Below are positions 53,828 through 62,754 of a DNA stretch of 64,000 nt, in pieces. Numbering within the stretch: position 1 is the stretch's first letter; the number at the start of each line of letters is the position of its first letter. Source of the DNA: Bradyrhizobiaceae bacterium Ga0074131 (GTDB taxonomy: Bacteria; Pseudomonadota; Alphaproteobacteria; Rhizobiales; Xanthobacteraceae). Location of the stretch: positions 558,001-622,000 of the forward strand of contig LNEC01000019.1 of the NCBI GenBank assembly GCA_001464035.1, written 5' to 3'. The notes beneath the pieces are model-generated. The model saw only the letters and a program-made list of their open reading frames with translations, was not told the DNA's origin and searched no databases. Made by a program: the position numbers and the translations under genes.

Positions 53828-54373
53828 ATGGATGCAAATGAAATGAAGGCCCTTTTCGTCGTTCCTCTCGCTCTGGCGTTGCACCTCAGCAGCCCGGCAT
53901 CCGCGGAACCGTCACCCGCCTCGATGATTTCCGAGTTCCGCCTAAAGCAGGGCGAAGGACGCGTCATCATCGATGCGGCCCTGAACCGGATTGCACTCGA
54001 CCAGGCCAAGGCGATGGCTGCCAAGGACAGGCTCGACCACGAAGTCCTCGGATCCTTTACGTCGAGGATCGAACCGGCGAAACCGGGGCGGGCGGCCGAG
54101 AACATTGCATATGGCCACGATAATTTCGCGAAAACGCTCGACCAGTGGATCAACTCGGCAGGCCATCGAAAAAATCTGCTGCTCCCCAAGGCTTCTCGCG
54201 TCGGTGTCGCCAGCGCCAGGAGCCCCACCTCGCTTCGCACCTATTGGGCCATGGTCATCGTCGGCGACCCCGAACGACCGCCATCGGCCAGGGATGGGAA
54301 AGCTGCTTTCAGATCCGAAAGAAAAGCGCCTAGGCCATCGTGCCGAATGACGGTGCTCGGCATCTGCTTTTGA
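53828..54373 (+). CDS. exported CAP (SCP/PR1-like) domain protein
   Basis: The product is 181 residues with a signal peptide (ALFVVPLALALHLSSPASA). The CAP domain shows LNRIALDQAKAMAAKDRLDH, AENIAYG and LDQWINSAGHRKNLLLPKA, the usual signature helices. Three nearby ATGs (53828, 53837, 53843) could start it. The last about 30 residues are basic and unlike the family. Many bacterial CAP proteins are secreted and of unknown function. Confidence 0.78.
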   Translation: MDANEMKALFVVPLALALHLSSPASAEPSPASMISEFRLKQGEGRVIIDAALNRIALDQAKAMAAKDRLDHEVLGSFTSRIEPAKPGRAAENIAYGHDNFAKTLDQWINSAGHRKNLLLPKASRVGVASARSPTSLRTYWAMVIVGDPERPPSARDGKAAFRSERKAPRPSCRMTVLGICF

Positions 54374-54572
54374 GTCCGCCGTCGAAGACGCTGTCCGATG
54401 CCGGAGAGCCGCCCGGCCCGCGCCTCGCTCTAACGCGTTCCCGGTTAATCCGCCGTCCTCTACGCGGCGCCGATCGAGTCATTGACCGCTCGACCCCTGC
54501 TCCCGGGGTAGCGATCAGGCGACGCCTCTGGTATGAAGCTGCCAAGCCTCCACCCGATCGCGGCGGGGCTTC

Positions 54573-54649
54573 GGTCCCGTAGCTCAGCCGGATAGAGCGA
54601 CGGTTTCCTAAACCGTAGGTCGCATGTTCGAGTCATGCCGGGATCGCCA
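54573..54649 (+). tRNA. tRNA-Arg (anticodon CCU)
   Basis: A full cloverleaf can be folded: acceptor GGTCCCG pairs with CGGGATC (one G-T pair). The anticodon stem ACGGT/ACCGT encloses loop TTCCTAA with anticodon CCT, the T stem is GCATG/CATGC with loop TTCGAGT, and CCA is encoded at 54647-54649. It reads AGG arginine codons, rare in this genome style. Confidence 0.95.
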
Positions 54650-54779
54650 ACCTTTCCAGCGATTAGGATGCAATCCCAATTATGAACAACCATTCATAAC
54701 CTGTCGCCGATTTAATGTCGCGGTCTGGAACGGAGGACCTTCGCTGGGATTGTTACTCCACATTAATTGGAGTGTACCC

Positions 54780-55103
54780 ATGAAGAAGCTTGCTCTCGTA
54801 TTGGCCGTCGGTGCAGCCGCGCTGTTCGGTGGTTCCGCCGCGAACGCCGCTGACAATACGGTAAAGGCGAAAACGGCAACTGAGGCGACGCAGCAGTCCA
54901 CCGACATCAGCTCGCGCCATCGCGGATATCGTCATCATCGCCATGTTTATCGCCACCATGGCTATCGCCATTATCGCCCGTATTACGGCAGAAGCTATGG
55001 CTACGCGCCTCGCCCGTATTACGGCGGCTATAACCGCGGTTATGGCTACGGCGGTCCGAGCATCTCCTTCGGCTTCGGCGGCGGTGGATACCGCGGCTGG
55101 TAA
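54780..55103 (+). CDS. small exported His/Tyr/Gly-rich protein
   Basis: The product is 107 residues. The signal peptide MKKLALVLAVGAAALFGGSA ends at ANAA. The mature part begins with a short Thr/Ala segment and continues with alternating RHH, YRHH and GYRHY motifs, then Gly/Tyr repeats (YGGYNRGYGYGGPS). GGAG lies 8 nt before the ATG. Histidine clusters suggest metal binding or a structural role; function is not established. An intrinsic terminator follows. Confidence 0.72.
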   Translation: MKKLALVLAVGAAALFGGSAANAADNTVKAKTATEATQQSTDISSRHRGYRHHRHVYRHHGYRHYRPYYGRSYGYAPRPYYGGYNRGYGYGGPSISFGFGGGGYRGW

Positions 55104-55178
55104 GCTAAGGGCGAACGTGGCTTCCGAATCCTGAACGACCAATCACAGGTCAGATCCGGGATTGGCCAACCTGAGCCT

Positions 55179-55211
55179 AGCCCGCTGCCACCTCGTGGCG
55201 GCGGGCTTTGC
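55179..55211 (+). terminator. intrinsic terminator
   Basis: AGCCCGC-T-GCCAC pairs with GTGGC-G-GCGGGCT around a CTC loop, followed by TT. It lies 75 bp past the His-rich protein gene and close to the stop of the convergent beta-propeller gene, so it may serve both. Confidence 0.6.
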
Positions 55212-55222
55212 CGTGACGGCGG

Positions 55223-56383
55223 TTATGGCTCGGCGGTGCGGATGCCGGCCGGGCTGGCCTTCATGGCGATCGGCGTGCCCCTGGTCAGGGTCTTGCCGTC
55301 GAAGGTGAACGGAACGATCTCGTTCTCCACCATGCACTGCGCCAGCAAGATTTTTGAATCCTTCGACCACGCGACGCCTTGGCACCAGTGGCCGATCCTG
55401 GCTTTCGTCACCGGCGTGAGCGAAGTGCCGCTGATGCGAAAAATCTGCAGCAGTCCATAATCGTTGTAGAAGGGCGAGGCCTTCGGCTTGTTGGATCCGT
55501 TCATCGCGGTGACCGCCACATAGGCGCCGTCAGGCGACATCTTCAGTCCTTCGGGGGTTTGCGCAACGGACACCGTGGTGACCACGCGAACCGGCTTGGC
55601 GCGCATATCGATCAGGCTGATGGAGTCGGCGTCGCCGCTTCCCGTGCCGATATTGGCGACGATCGCCACGTCGCCATTGCCGGTGGAGTCGATCTGGTAG
55701 GGACGCACGCCCGCCGTCAGGTCGCGCTTGGTGTATTCCACCTTGGCGCCGTCGACCGAGAGCACTGCAATGCGGCTGTCGCCGTCCCGCGTCACCAGCG
55801 CGGCGGTGCCGTCGCGGGAAAACATCGGATGGCTGGGGCCGGACTTGGCGTCGCCGAGCGCGACCTTGCCGGCCGCGGTCAGTGTGTTGCCGCTGATGGT
55901 GAACACCGAGACGCTGCCCTCGCTGCGATTGGCCACCAGAGCCAGCGTGCCCGAGCGATTGATCGAAACGCCGGCTGCGCCGGCGCCGGCCTGCAACGTC
56001 GCCAGCACTTTTGGCGGCGACGATTTCAGGTCGATCACCGTCAGCCTGTCGTCCGGGATCGCCTTGGTTGGATCGGCGGGATCAATCTTCATCGCGCCGG
56101 TGACCAGCGCAAAGCTTTCATCGGAGGCGATGGCGACGCTCGAAGGCGGGCCGACCACGCTGGCCGGCACCGGCAATTCCGCGACCATGCGCGGCGCGCC
56201 GCCGGAGAGCTCGATGATGGCAACGCTGTCCGGCAAGGGGTTCTTGCGCACCTTCGCCACCCCGTCTTCCAGCACCATCTTGCCGTCATTGGCCGAAACC
56301 GCGAACTCGGCGTGAGCGGCGGAGCCTGCCAGAGCGACGAATGCAGTAGTAATCAATGCCGACGCAGCCGTGCTGGATCGCAT
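55223..56383 (-). CDS. exported beta-propeller (YVTN/lactonase-like) protein
   Basis: The product is 386 residues with a signal peptide (cleavage near SAAHAEF, residue 25). Repeating blade motifs such as RLTVIDLKSSPPKVLATLQAG, GVSINRSGTLALVANRSEGS and GLKMSPDGAYVAVTAMNGS indicate a seven-bladed propeller. The catalytic residues of lactonases were not identified. A periplasmic binding or scaffold role is possible. Confidence 0.75.
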   Translation of the reverse strand: MRSSTAASALITTAFVALAGSAAHAEFAVSANDGKMVLEDGVAKVRKNPLPDSVAIIELSGGAPRMVAELPVPASVVGPPSSVAIASDESFALVTGAMKIDPADPTKAIPDDRLTVIDLKSSPPKVLATLQAGAGAAGVSINRSGTLALVANRSEGSVSVFTISGNTLTAAGKVALGDAKSGPSHPMFSRDGTAALVTRDGDSRIAVLSVDGAKVEYTKRDLTAGVRPYQIDSTGNGDVAIVANIGTGSGDADSISLIDMRAKPVRVVTTVSVAQTPEGLKMSPDGAYVAVTAMNGSNKPKASPFYNDYGLLQIFRISGTSLTPVTKARIGHWCQGVAWSKDSKILLAQCMVENEIVPFTFDGKTLTRGTPIAMKASPAGIRTAEP

Positions 56384-56517
56384 GCCGTCCTCCCGGAATA
56401 TGCCGGACCTCTCTCGGGCCCATGCTGGCAGTATTCAACGCTGATACGCGGTTGTCGACTGGCAAAATCAGCGGGCGTAGTGGTATTCCGGCATGCCGCG
56501 AATTGGGTGGGGGTCAA

Positions 56518-57204
56518 ATGGAAATCGTCGGTCCGCAGCCGCTTGAGATCACGGTCGGGAATGCGGGCCCGGTCGCCGCGCTGCTTATCCGCCCCGCCAC
56601 GGCGCGTGGCTGTTTTGTGTTTGCCCATGGGGCAGGGGCCGGAATGGCGCATTCCTTCATGGAGGCGGTGGCCCAGGGTCTGGCCGAGCGTGGCGTGGCG
56701 ACGTTGCGTTATCAGTTTCCCTACATGGAGAAGGGCAGCAAGCGGCCCGACCCGCCGGCGGTCGCTCATGCCGCGGTACGCGCCGCGGCGGCGGAAGCCG
56801 GGCGACGTTGTGCCGGACTGCGCCTGATCGCGGGCGGCAAATCCTTCGGCGGGCGCATGACCTCGCAGGCGCAGGCGGCCGCACCGCTCGCCGGCGTCGA
56901 CGGGCTGGCGTTTTTCAGCTTTCCGCTGCATCCGGCGGGCGAGCCGTCCGACGATCGCGCCAAACACTTCGCCGAGATCCAGATCCCGATGCTGTTTCTG
57001 CAGGGCAGCCGCGACAAGCTGGCGGAGCTGACGCTGCTTGAGCCGGTGGTCAAGCGGCTCGGGCCCAGGGCCGCGCTGCATCTGGTCAAGGACGCCGATC
57101 ATTCCTTCCACGTCCCGGCGCGTTCGGGCCGCAACGACCGCGAGGTGCTGGACGAAATCCTCGATGCGTTCGCGCGCTGGATCGACGCGATCGAACCGCA
57201 GTGA
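56518..57204 (+). CDS. alpha/beta hydrolase of the KANL3/Tex30 type
   Basis: The product is 228 residues. FAHGAGAGMAHSFMEAVAQG is the early conserved block, GGKSFGGRM holds the nucleophile Ser, and ADHSFHVPARSG the late histidine. LFLQGSRDKLAE provides the acidic residue. The family is related to dienelactone hydrolases; substrates are mostly unknown. It is followed closely by an enoyl-CoA hydratase gene. Confidence 0.78.
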   Translation: MEIVGPQPLEITVGNAGPVAALLIRPATARGCFVFAHGAGAGMAHSFMEAVAQGLAERGVATLRYQFPYMEKGSKRPDPPAVAHAAVRAAAAEAGRRCAGLRLIAGGKSFGGRMTSQAQAAAPLAGVDGLAFFSFPLHPAGEPSDDRAKHFAEIQIPMLFLQGSRDKLAELTLLEPVVKRLGPRAALHLVKDADHSFHVPARSGRNDREVLDEILDAFARWIDAIEPQ

Positions 57205-57280
57205 TGCGCGGCATCCTTGCCGTCACCGCCGAAATGTCCGACACAGCGTTGGCAAAAAAACAACGAAGGGGAACGCGTCC

Positions 57281-58084
57281 ATGCCTGCCAACCCGGTGCT
57301 GTGGGAACTCGACGAACGCGGCGTCGCGACGGTCACGTTGAACCGACCTGAGGTCAACAACGCCTATGATGCCGGCCTGATCAACGGCGTGCTCGCGGCG
57401 ATGGAAGAGCTTGCCAAGCGACCGCATCTTCGCGTCGTGGTGCTGAAGGGCAACGGCAAGCACTTTCAGGCCGGCGCCGACCTGAAATGGATCAACGGCG
57501 TGCGGCCCAAATCGCCTGCAGAGAACGAAGCGGTGTCGCAGGCGACGTTCGAGGCGGTGCAGCGCTTGAACCTGTTGCAGATCCCGACCGTGGCGCTGGT
57601 TCAGGGCGGCTGCTTCGGCGGCGGCACCGGGGTGATTTCGGCCTGCGACGTGGTGATCGCGGCCGACAATGCGCTGTTCTCGATCACGGAGGTGCGCTGG
57701 GGGCTGACCGCCGCGATCATCATCCCGCAATTGTGCGACGCCATCGGCGTCCGGCAGGTCCGCCGCTACGCGCTGACCGGCGAGCGTTTTGGCGCCGACG
57801 ATGCGCGCCGCATCGGCCTCGTGCACGAGGTGGTGCCGCTGGCCGATCTGGCAAGCGCCGGCGCAAAGGTCGTGGAGCAGTTGCTGGCCAATGGCCCCGA
57901 GGCCATGGCGGAGACCAAGGCGCTGGCGCTAGAGAGCTCGTTCGGCGGCATGAGCGTCGACGACGCGAGCTATGCGCGGCTGGTGCGGATGCATTCGGCG
58001 CGGCGCCGGACCGCGGAGGCGTCGGAGGGGCTGGCCTCGTTTGCCGAGAAGCGCGCGGGCAACTGGGCGGAGATCAAGAAGTAA
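57281..58084 (+). CDS. enoyl-CoA hydratase family protein
   Basis: The product is 267 residues. FQAGADLKWINGV and GGCFGGGTGVISACDVV are the oxyanion-hole segments; VRWGLTAAIIIPQLC and GERFGADDARRIGLVHEVVP resemble methylglutaconyl-CoA or isohexenylglutaconyl-CoA hydratases of leucine/terpenoid routes. No other gene of those pathways is adjacent, so substrate assignment is open. Confidence 0.83.
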   Translation: MPANPVLWELDERGVATVTLNRPEVNNAYDAGLINGVLAAMEELAKRPHLRVVVLKGNGKHFQAGADLKWINGVRPKSPAENEAVSQATFEAVQRLNLLQIPTVALVQGGCFGGGTGVISACDVVIAADNALFSITEVRWGLTAAIIIPQLCDAIGVRQVRRYALTGERFGADDARRIGLVHEVVPLADLASAGAKVVEQLLANGPEAMAETKALALESSFGGMSVDDASYARLVRMHSARRRTAEASEGLASFAEKRAGNWAEIKK

Positions 58085-58098
58085 GGGGTGCTGGCTGC

Positions 58099-58353
58099 TC
58101 AGCATCCCCGGCAGATGCCGCGCAGGCTCTTGTAGACCACCTCGTCTTCCCGTCGCATTTGCTGCAGCGATTCCATCGCACCGGTGCCGGCGGCGGGCTC
58201 GGGCTTGCGTTTCGCGGCGAGTTCTTTTTCCTGGCGCTGGTAACAGGCCTCGCGTTCGGGCTTGGCCTGGATGAACCGGCATTGCTCCACTGCCGCCCGG
58301 GCGGGAGCACCGCCGAGGATCAGGCCGAGTATGACGAATAAAATGACGTTCAA
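58099..58353 (-). CDS. small exported cysteine-containing protein
   Basis: The product is 84 residues. The signal peptide MNVILFVILGLILGGAPARA is followed by a mature helix-rich part with four cysteines (EQCRF, EACYQRQEKELAAKR, GICRGC end). No domain was recognised. It converges with the enoyl-CoA hydratase gene. Confidence 0.55.
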   Translation of the reverse strand: MNVILFVILGLILGGAPARAAVEQCRFIQAKPEREACYQRQEKELAAKRKPEPAAGTGAMESLQQMRREDEVVYKSLRGICRGC

Positions 58354-58431
58354 GGCCGCCGGTCCTTTACCGCTGTTTCGATTCGAGTGTATCCCGGATT
58401 GCGCTTCGCTTCATCATGGCTACCATGGCCC

Positions 58432-59166
58432 ATGGCAAAAATCCTGATCGTCAATCCGAATACCACCGCCTCGATGACCGAGACGATCGGCGCCGCGGCG
58501 CGCACCGTCGCCGCCCCCGGCACCGAAATCGTTGCGGTGACGTCGGCGATGGGGCCGGTCTCGATCGAGGGCTTCTATGACGAGGCCTTTGCCGTGCCCG
58601 GCCTGATTCAGGCGCTCATGAACGCGAGCGACGCCAATGCCGCCATCATCGCCTGCTTCGACGATACCGGGCTCGACGCCGCGCGATCGGTGGCGCGCTT
58701 TCCAGTGGTCGGGATTTGCGAGGCGGCGCTGGTGACCGCGGGGCAACTGGCAAAGCGCATCGCGGTGGTCACCACGCTGCCGCGCTCGATCGTACCGCTC
58801 GAGGAACTGGTGCGCCGCTACGGTTTTGCCGAGCGGGCCCAGGTGAGCGCGTGCAACGTCGCGGTGCTTGATATCGAAAGGCCCGGCTCGGGGGCTGCAG
58901 AAAAACTCGATGCTGAAATTGCGCTGGCGCTGGATCGGGGCGCGGAGGCCATCGTACTGGGCTGCGCGGGCATGGCCGATCTCGCGAACGAACTCTCGCA
59001 AAAGTTCGGCGTTCCCGTGATCGACGGCGTGGCTGCTGCGGTGAAGCAGGCAGAAGCCCTGGTCGCTCTGAAACTCACCACCTCGCGGCGCGGTTCATAC
59101 GCTCTTCCGGCTGCGAAGTCCTATGCGGGGATACTTGCGCCATTCGCGCCAAAGTTTGAAACGTGA
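58432..59166 (+). CDS. Asp/Glu/hydantoin racemase family protein
   Basis: The product is 244 residues. The N-terminus ILIVNPNTTASMTETI is the signature of hydantoin racemases and related enzymes. C75 (IIACFDDTG) and C178 (VLGCAGM) are the two catalytic cysteines. It could racemise hydantoins, allantoin or related amides. No hydantoinase is adjacent, so the role is not settled. Confidence 0.85.
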   Translation: MAKILIVNPNTTASMTETIGAAARTVAAPGTEIVAVTSAMGPVSIEGFYDEAFAVPGLIQALMNASDANAAIIACFDDTGLDAARSVARFPVVGICEAALVTAGQLAKRIAVVTTLPRSIVPLEELVRRYGFAERAQVSACNVAVLDIERPGSGAAEKLDAEIALALDRGAEAIVLGCAGMADLANELSQKFGVPVIDGVAAAVKQAEALVALKLTTSRRGSYALPAAKSYAGILAPFAPKFET

Positions 59167-59203
59167 GCCTTGGGCTCGCAATAACGAAGAACAACGTCAG
59201 CCC

Positions 59204-59980
59204 TCAGCCCTGCCCGCCATAGATCCGGTCACGCAGCCGCCGCATCCCGGTCAGCCATCGCTCGGCATTGGACGCCTTGCGCTGCATGTAGTCATGCACT
59301 TGCGGGTGCGACAGGATCAAAAAGCGCTCGGCTTCCATCGCATCGATCACCATGCGCGCCACCTCTGATGCCTGCAGCACGCCGTCGATCCGCGCCGCAC
59401 TGGGGCCGGGCGTCGTCATGCCCGTCTGCACCGACTGCGGACACAGCACGGAAACCCGGATGCCGCGGTCGCCATATTGAATGGCGAGGTGCTCGGCCAG
59501 CGCCACCGCGGCGTGTTTGGTCACCCCATAGGGCATCGAGTTCAGCGAAGCCAAGAGCCCCGCGGCGGAGGCGGTGTTGAGCAGATAGCCGGAGCCCCGC
59601 GCCAGCATGCCCGGCACCAGCGCCCGCGCCGCGAACACGTGGCTCATCACATGCACGCGCCAGCTGACCTCCCAGTCGGCGTCGGAGGCCTGTTCCTGTC
59701 CCTTGCGCGACAGGCCGGCATTGGAAAAGAACACGTCGACCGGCCCGTACTTGTCCTCGGTCGCCGCGATCAGCGCGTTGATGTCCTCCTCCTGTCCGAC
59801 GTCGCACGTCACGGCGAGGCCGTCGATCTCGCCGGCGACGTGCGCGAGCCGGTCGCGCGAGGTCCTGAGATCGGCGACCACGACCCCGCGCGCGCCGGCC
59901 GCGGCAAAGGCGCGGGCGGTTGCCTCGCCGATGCCGCTGGCGGCGCCGGTGACGACGCAGACTTTGTCCTTGACGAGCAT
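59204..59980 (-). CDS. short-chain dehydrogenase/reductase
   Basis: The product is 258 residues. TGAASGIG is at 11-18, NAG at 87-89, S138 and Y151-x3-K155 (YGVTK). It lies 99 bp downstream of the ketopantoate-reductase-like gene in the same direction. Substrate not evident. Confidence 0.85.
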   Translation of the reverse strand: MLVKDKVCVVTGAASGIGEATARAFAAAGARGVVVADLRTSRDRLAHVAGEIDGLAVTCDVGQEEDINALIAATEDKYGPVDVFFSNAGLSRKGQEQASDADWEVSWRVHVMSHVFAARALVPGMLARGSGYLLNTASAAGLLASLNSMPYGVTKHAAVALAEHLAIQYGDRGIRVSVLCPQSVQTGMTTPGPSAARIDGVLQASEVARMVIDAMEAERFLILSHPQVHDYMQRKASNAERWLTGMRRLRDRIYGGQG

Positions 59981-60079
59981 GTTGCAGTTCCAACTGTTCG
60001 ATGATGAAGCGGACGGTATCTATTCTTCGTTTCGGCCAGCTAGCAACCGTGGTGAACCGTCATTGCGAGATTGTGCCGC

Positions 60080-61051
60080 TCACCCCTGATAGAGCCCCTT
60101 GTCGCGCGCCTGGCGAATCGCCAGCGCCGCCAGCATGTCGAGCATCGGCGTCGACAGTCCCGCGGCGCGGGCGAACGCCGCCGGCGCCCGCACCAGCGCA
60201 TCGATCTCCATGGCGCGGCCGAGTTCGTAGTCCTGCAGGATCGATGGCTTGTGGTCGGGCGCCGGACCCGAGCGCGTGAGGCGCTTGACGCCGGGAAAGC
60301 AGCTTCGCGCGACGGCGTTGGCTTCGTCGAGCAGCCGGGGGATGATCCCCTGCAGATCCGGCTCGTCCCGCACCGCCCGCGCGGTCTGTCCGGTCAGCAG
60401 GCACAGCACCGACATCGACATGTTGGTGAGGAGCTTGGTCCAGATCGTCTCCCGGATGTTCTCCACCGGTGGCGACTGGATCGAGGCCGCGTTGAGCGCG
60501 GCGCGCAGTGTCTCGATCCGCGCGCTGCCGCGATCGTCGCATCCGCCGACCAGCAGCATGTTGCGCTCGGGCGAAAGATTGGCGACGACACCGGGCGCCA
60601 TGACCTCGTTGGAGGAGAAGACCACGCCGCCGATGATCCGCTCCGGGGAAACCATGGCGCGCAATTGGCCGCCGGGATCGAGAAAGCCGAGGTCGGGCGG
60701 CGACGCATCCGAAGCAAGTCCGATATCGTACCACCAGGGAATGCCGTTCTGCGCGAACACGACGGCGGTGTCGTCGCGCAGCAGCGGGGCCAAGCCCGGG
60801 ACCAGGCTGCCGAGCGAGTTCGCCTTCAGCGTCGAGATCACGACATCCTGCGGCCCCAGCTTCGCTGGGTCGTCCGACGCGGTCACTTCCGCCTTGAACT
60901 CGGCGTCGCCAGCCCGAAGCGTCAGGCCTCTGGCCTTGACGGCTTCGAGGTGCGGTCCGCGCATCACGCAGGATACGTCGTGGCCGGCCAGTGCCAGTCG
61001 CACCGCAAAATGGCTGCCGACGGCGCCCGCTCCGAAAATGCAGATACGCAT
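60080..61051 (-). CDS. ketopantoate-reductase-like oxidoreductase
   Basis: The product is 323 residues. MRICIFGAGAVGSHFAVRLA carries the NADP motif; the helix with conserved Lys (WTKLLTNMSMSVLCLLTG) and S-I-LQDYELGRAMEIDAL match the PanE family. It is only distantly similar to the homologue at 51.1 kb. Its neighbours (racemase, SDR, FAD oxidoreductase, NitT-type transporter) suggest a catabolic alpha-keto or hydroxy acid step, by inference. It diverges from the FAD oxidoreductase gene. Confidence 0.82.
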   Translation of the reverse strand: MRICIFGAGAVGSHFAVRLALAGHDVSCVMRGPHLEAVKARGLTLRAGDAEFKAEVTASDDPAKLGPQDVVISTLKANSLGSLVPGLAPLLRDDTAVVFAQNGIPWWYDIGLASDASPPDLGFLDPGGQLRAMVSPERIIGGVVFSSNEVMAPGVVANLSPERNMLLVGGCDDRGSARIETLRAALNAASIQSPPVENIRETIWTKLLTNMSMSVLCLLTGQTARAVRDEPDLQGIIPRLLDEANAVARSCFPGVKRLTRSGPAPDHKPSILQDYELGRAMEIDALVRAPAAFARAAGLSTPMLDMLAALAIRQARDKGLYQG

Positions 61052-61167
61052 GGGGAAGGGTGTCCTTGTCAGGTGGGCGGCGACGTTGCGGCCAGTTTCC
61101 ACAACGGGCTCCGTGGTGCAACCGGCGATGCAGGCCTTCGCGATGGCTAAATTTCAGCGGCCGGGGC

Positions 61168-62565
61168 ATGCTACTGACGGACCGTTCGGGAAACCCTGCC
61201 TTGCCCCACAAGTCAATCGAAGAACCCGCCCGTCGAATTCCGCTCTATGGCGAATATGAAGTCGTCGTGCTTGGCGGCGGACCGGCGGGGATCGCCGCGG
61301 CGGTGGCCGCCTCGCGCGCGGGGCGGCGCACGCTGCTGATCGAGCGCTACGGCTTTCTCGGCGGCATGGGCACCGCGGCGGGGGTAACGAATTTCTGCGG
61401 CCTGCATGCCAATGTGTATGGCGAGATGCATCGGGTGGTGCAGGGCATTGCCTCGGAGCTGCTGACAAGGATCGACCGGCTTGGCGGGCTCAACGCGCCG
61501 CATCTGATCCTCGGAAAAATCCTGGCGCAGGCCTACGACACCGCGGCCTACAAGATCGCGGCCGACGACCTCTTGGCCGCGCACAAGGTCGATATTCTGT
61601 TTCATGCGCTGGGCGCGGGCGTCGTGATGCACGACGAGGCGCGCATCAACGCGCTGATGGTGGAGACAAAGGCCGGGCGGCAGGCGGTGCGATCGGACAT
61701 CTTCATCGACTGCTCCGGTGACGGCGATCTCGCGGCCTGGGCCGGGGCGCGCTTCGAGGTCGGCGATGGCGCCGGCAGCATGCTCTACCCCTCGATGATG
61801 TTCCGGCTCAACGGCATCGACCCCGAAAAGGCCGGCGACGCCTGGCGAACGATTCCGGCGCTGATGGAGCAGGCCGAAGCCGCCGGCACCCATCATTTTC
61901 CGCGCAAGGCTGCCATCGTGCGGCCGCAGCGCTCCGGAATCGAATGGCGGGTCAATTTCACGCAACTGTCACGCGAGGACGGCACCGCGATCAACGGGCT
62001 CGAACCCGACGACCTCACCCGCGGCGAAATCGATGGCCGCCGCCAGGCCGTGGCCGCCTTCGATTTCCTGCGCACGGTGCCGGGGTTCGAAAAATCCTAT
62101 ATCGTCGACCTGCCGCCGCAACTCGGCATCCGCGAAACCCGCCGCGTGGTCGGCAGCTATATGCTGTCGGGCGACGACGTGCTCGGCTGCGCTTCGTTCG
62201 ATGACAGTATCGGCGTCAACGGCTGGCCGATGGAAACCCATGTCGCTGGCGACGTCATCTTCAAGTTCCCGCCGATCCCGGAATCCCGCGGCTTCAACGA
62301 ACTGCCGTACCGGATGCTGACGCCCGACGGCGTCGACAATCTGCTGGTGGCCGGACGCTGCGCCTCGATGACCCATGACGGCCAGTCGGCGGCACGGGTC
62401 TCCGGCGCCTGTTTTGCGATGGGGGAGGCGGCCGGGTCAGCGGCGGCGCTGGCGCTCGGCGGCAACACGATTCCGCGCGACATCGCGGTGGAAAAGCTGC
62501 AACAAGCATTGAAGCAGCAGGGCGGGTTTATCGGGCAGGACCAGGTCGTGCCGGACGGCTTGTAG
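61168..62565 (+). CDS. FAD-dependent oxidoreductase
   Basis: The product is 465 residues. The FAD dinucleotide motif VVVLGGGPAGIAAAVAASRA is near 33-52, followed by ERYGFLGGMGTAAGV. FIDCSGDGDLAAWAGARFEV and the C-terminal NLLVAGRCASMTHDGQSAAR belong to the FAD_oxidored family, related to succinate-dehydrogenase-like flavoproteins. No second cofactor domain is present. It precedes a NitT/TauT-type transporter whose ligand may be its substrate. Confidence 0.83.
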   Translation: MLLTDRSGNPALPHKSIEEPARRIPLYGEYEVVVLGGGPAGIAAAVAASRAGRRTLLIERYGFLGGMGTAAGVTNFCGLHANVYGEMHRVVQGIASELLTRIDRLGGLNAPHLILGKILAQAYDTAAYKIAADDLLAAHKVDILFHALGAGVVMHDEARINALMVETKAGRQAVRSDIFIDCSGDGDLAAWAGARFEVGDGAGSMLYPSMMFRLNGIDPEKAGDAWRTIPALMEQAEAAGTHHFPRKAAIVRPQRSGIEWRVNFTQLSREDGTAINGLEPDDLTRGEIDGRRQAVAAFDFLRTVPGFEKSYIVDLPPQLGIRETRRVVGSYMLSGDDVLGCASFDDSIGVNGWPMETHVAGDVIFKFPPIPESRGFNELPYRMLTPDGVDNLLVAGRCASMTHDGQSAARVSGACFAMGEAAGSAAALALGGNTIPRDIAVEKLQQALKQQGGFIGQDQVVPDGL

Positions 62566-62574
62566 GGCTCCGGT

Positions 62575-62670
62575 CACCTCTCCTGCTTGCGGCGGGTGGG
62601 GGAATGCATCCGCGTGGTCGTCCGCGTCGGGCACCCCCGCCCCGGCCCTGCCCGCAAGCTGGAGAGGGGG
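62575..62670. repeat. CTCTCC-type palindromic repeat
   Basis: CACCTCTCCTGCTTGCGG at about 62576-62593 is inverted at about 62652-62668 (CCGCAAGCTGGAGAGG), with inner GGTGGGGG/CACCCCCG arms. It separates the FAD oxidoreductase gene from the binding-protein gene. Confidence 0.7.
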
Positions 62671-62754
62671 CGGACTGTCGATGATGAGGTATCGAGCCGA
62701 TGCTTCCATCGATGTTGATCAGGCTTTAGAAGAACCGAATATGGAGCAAACGGG

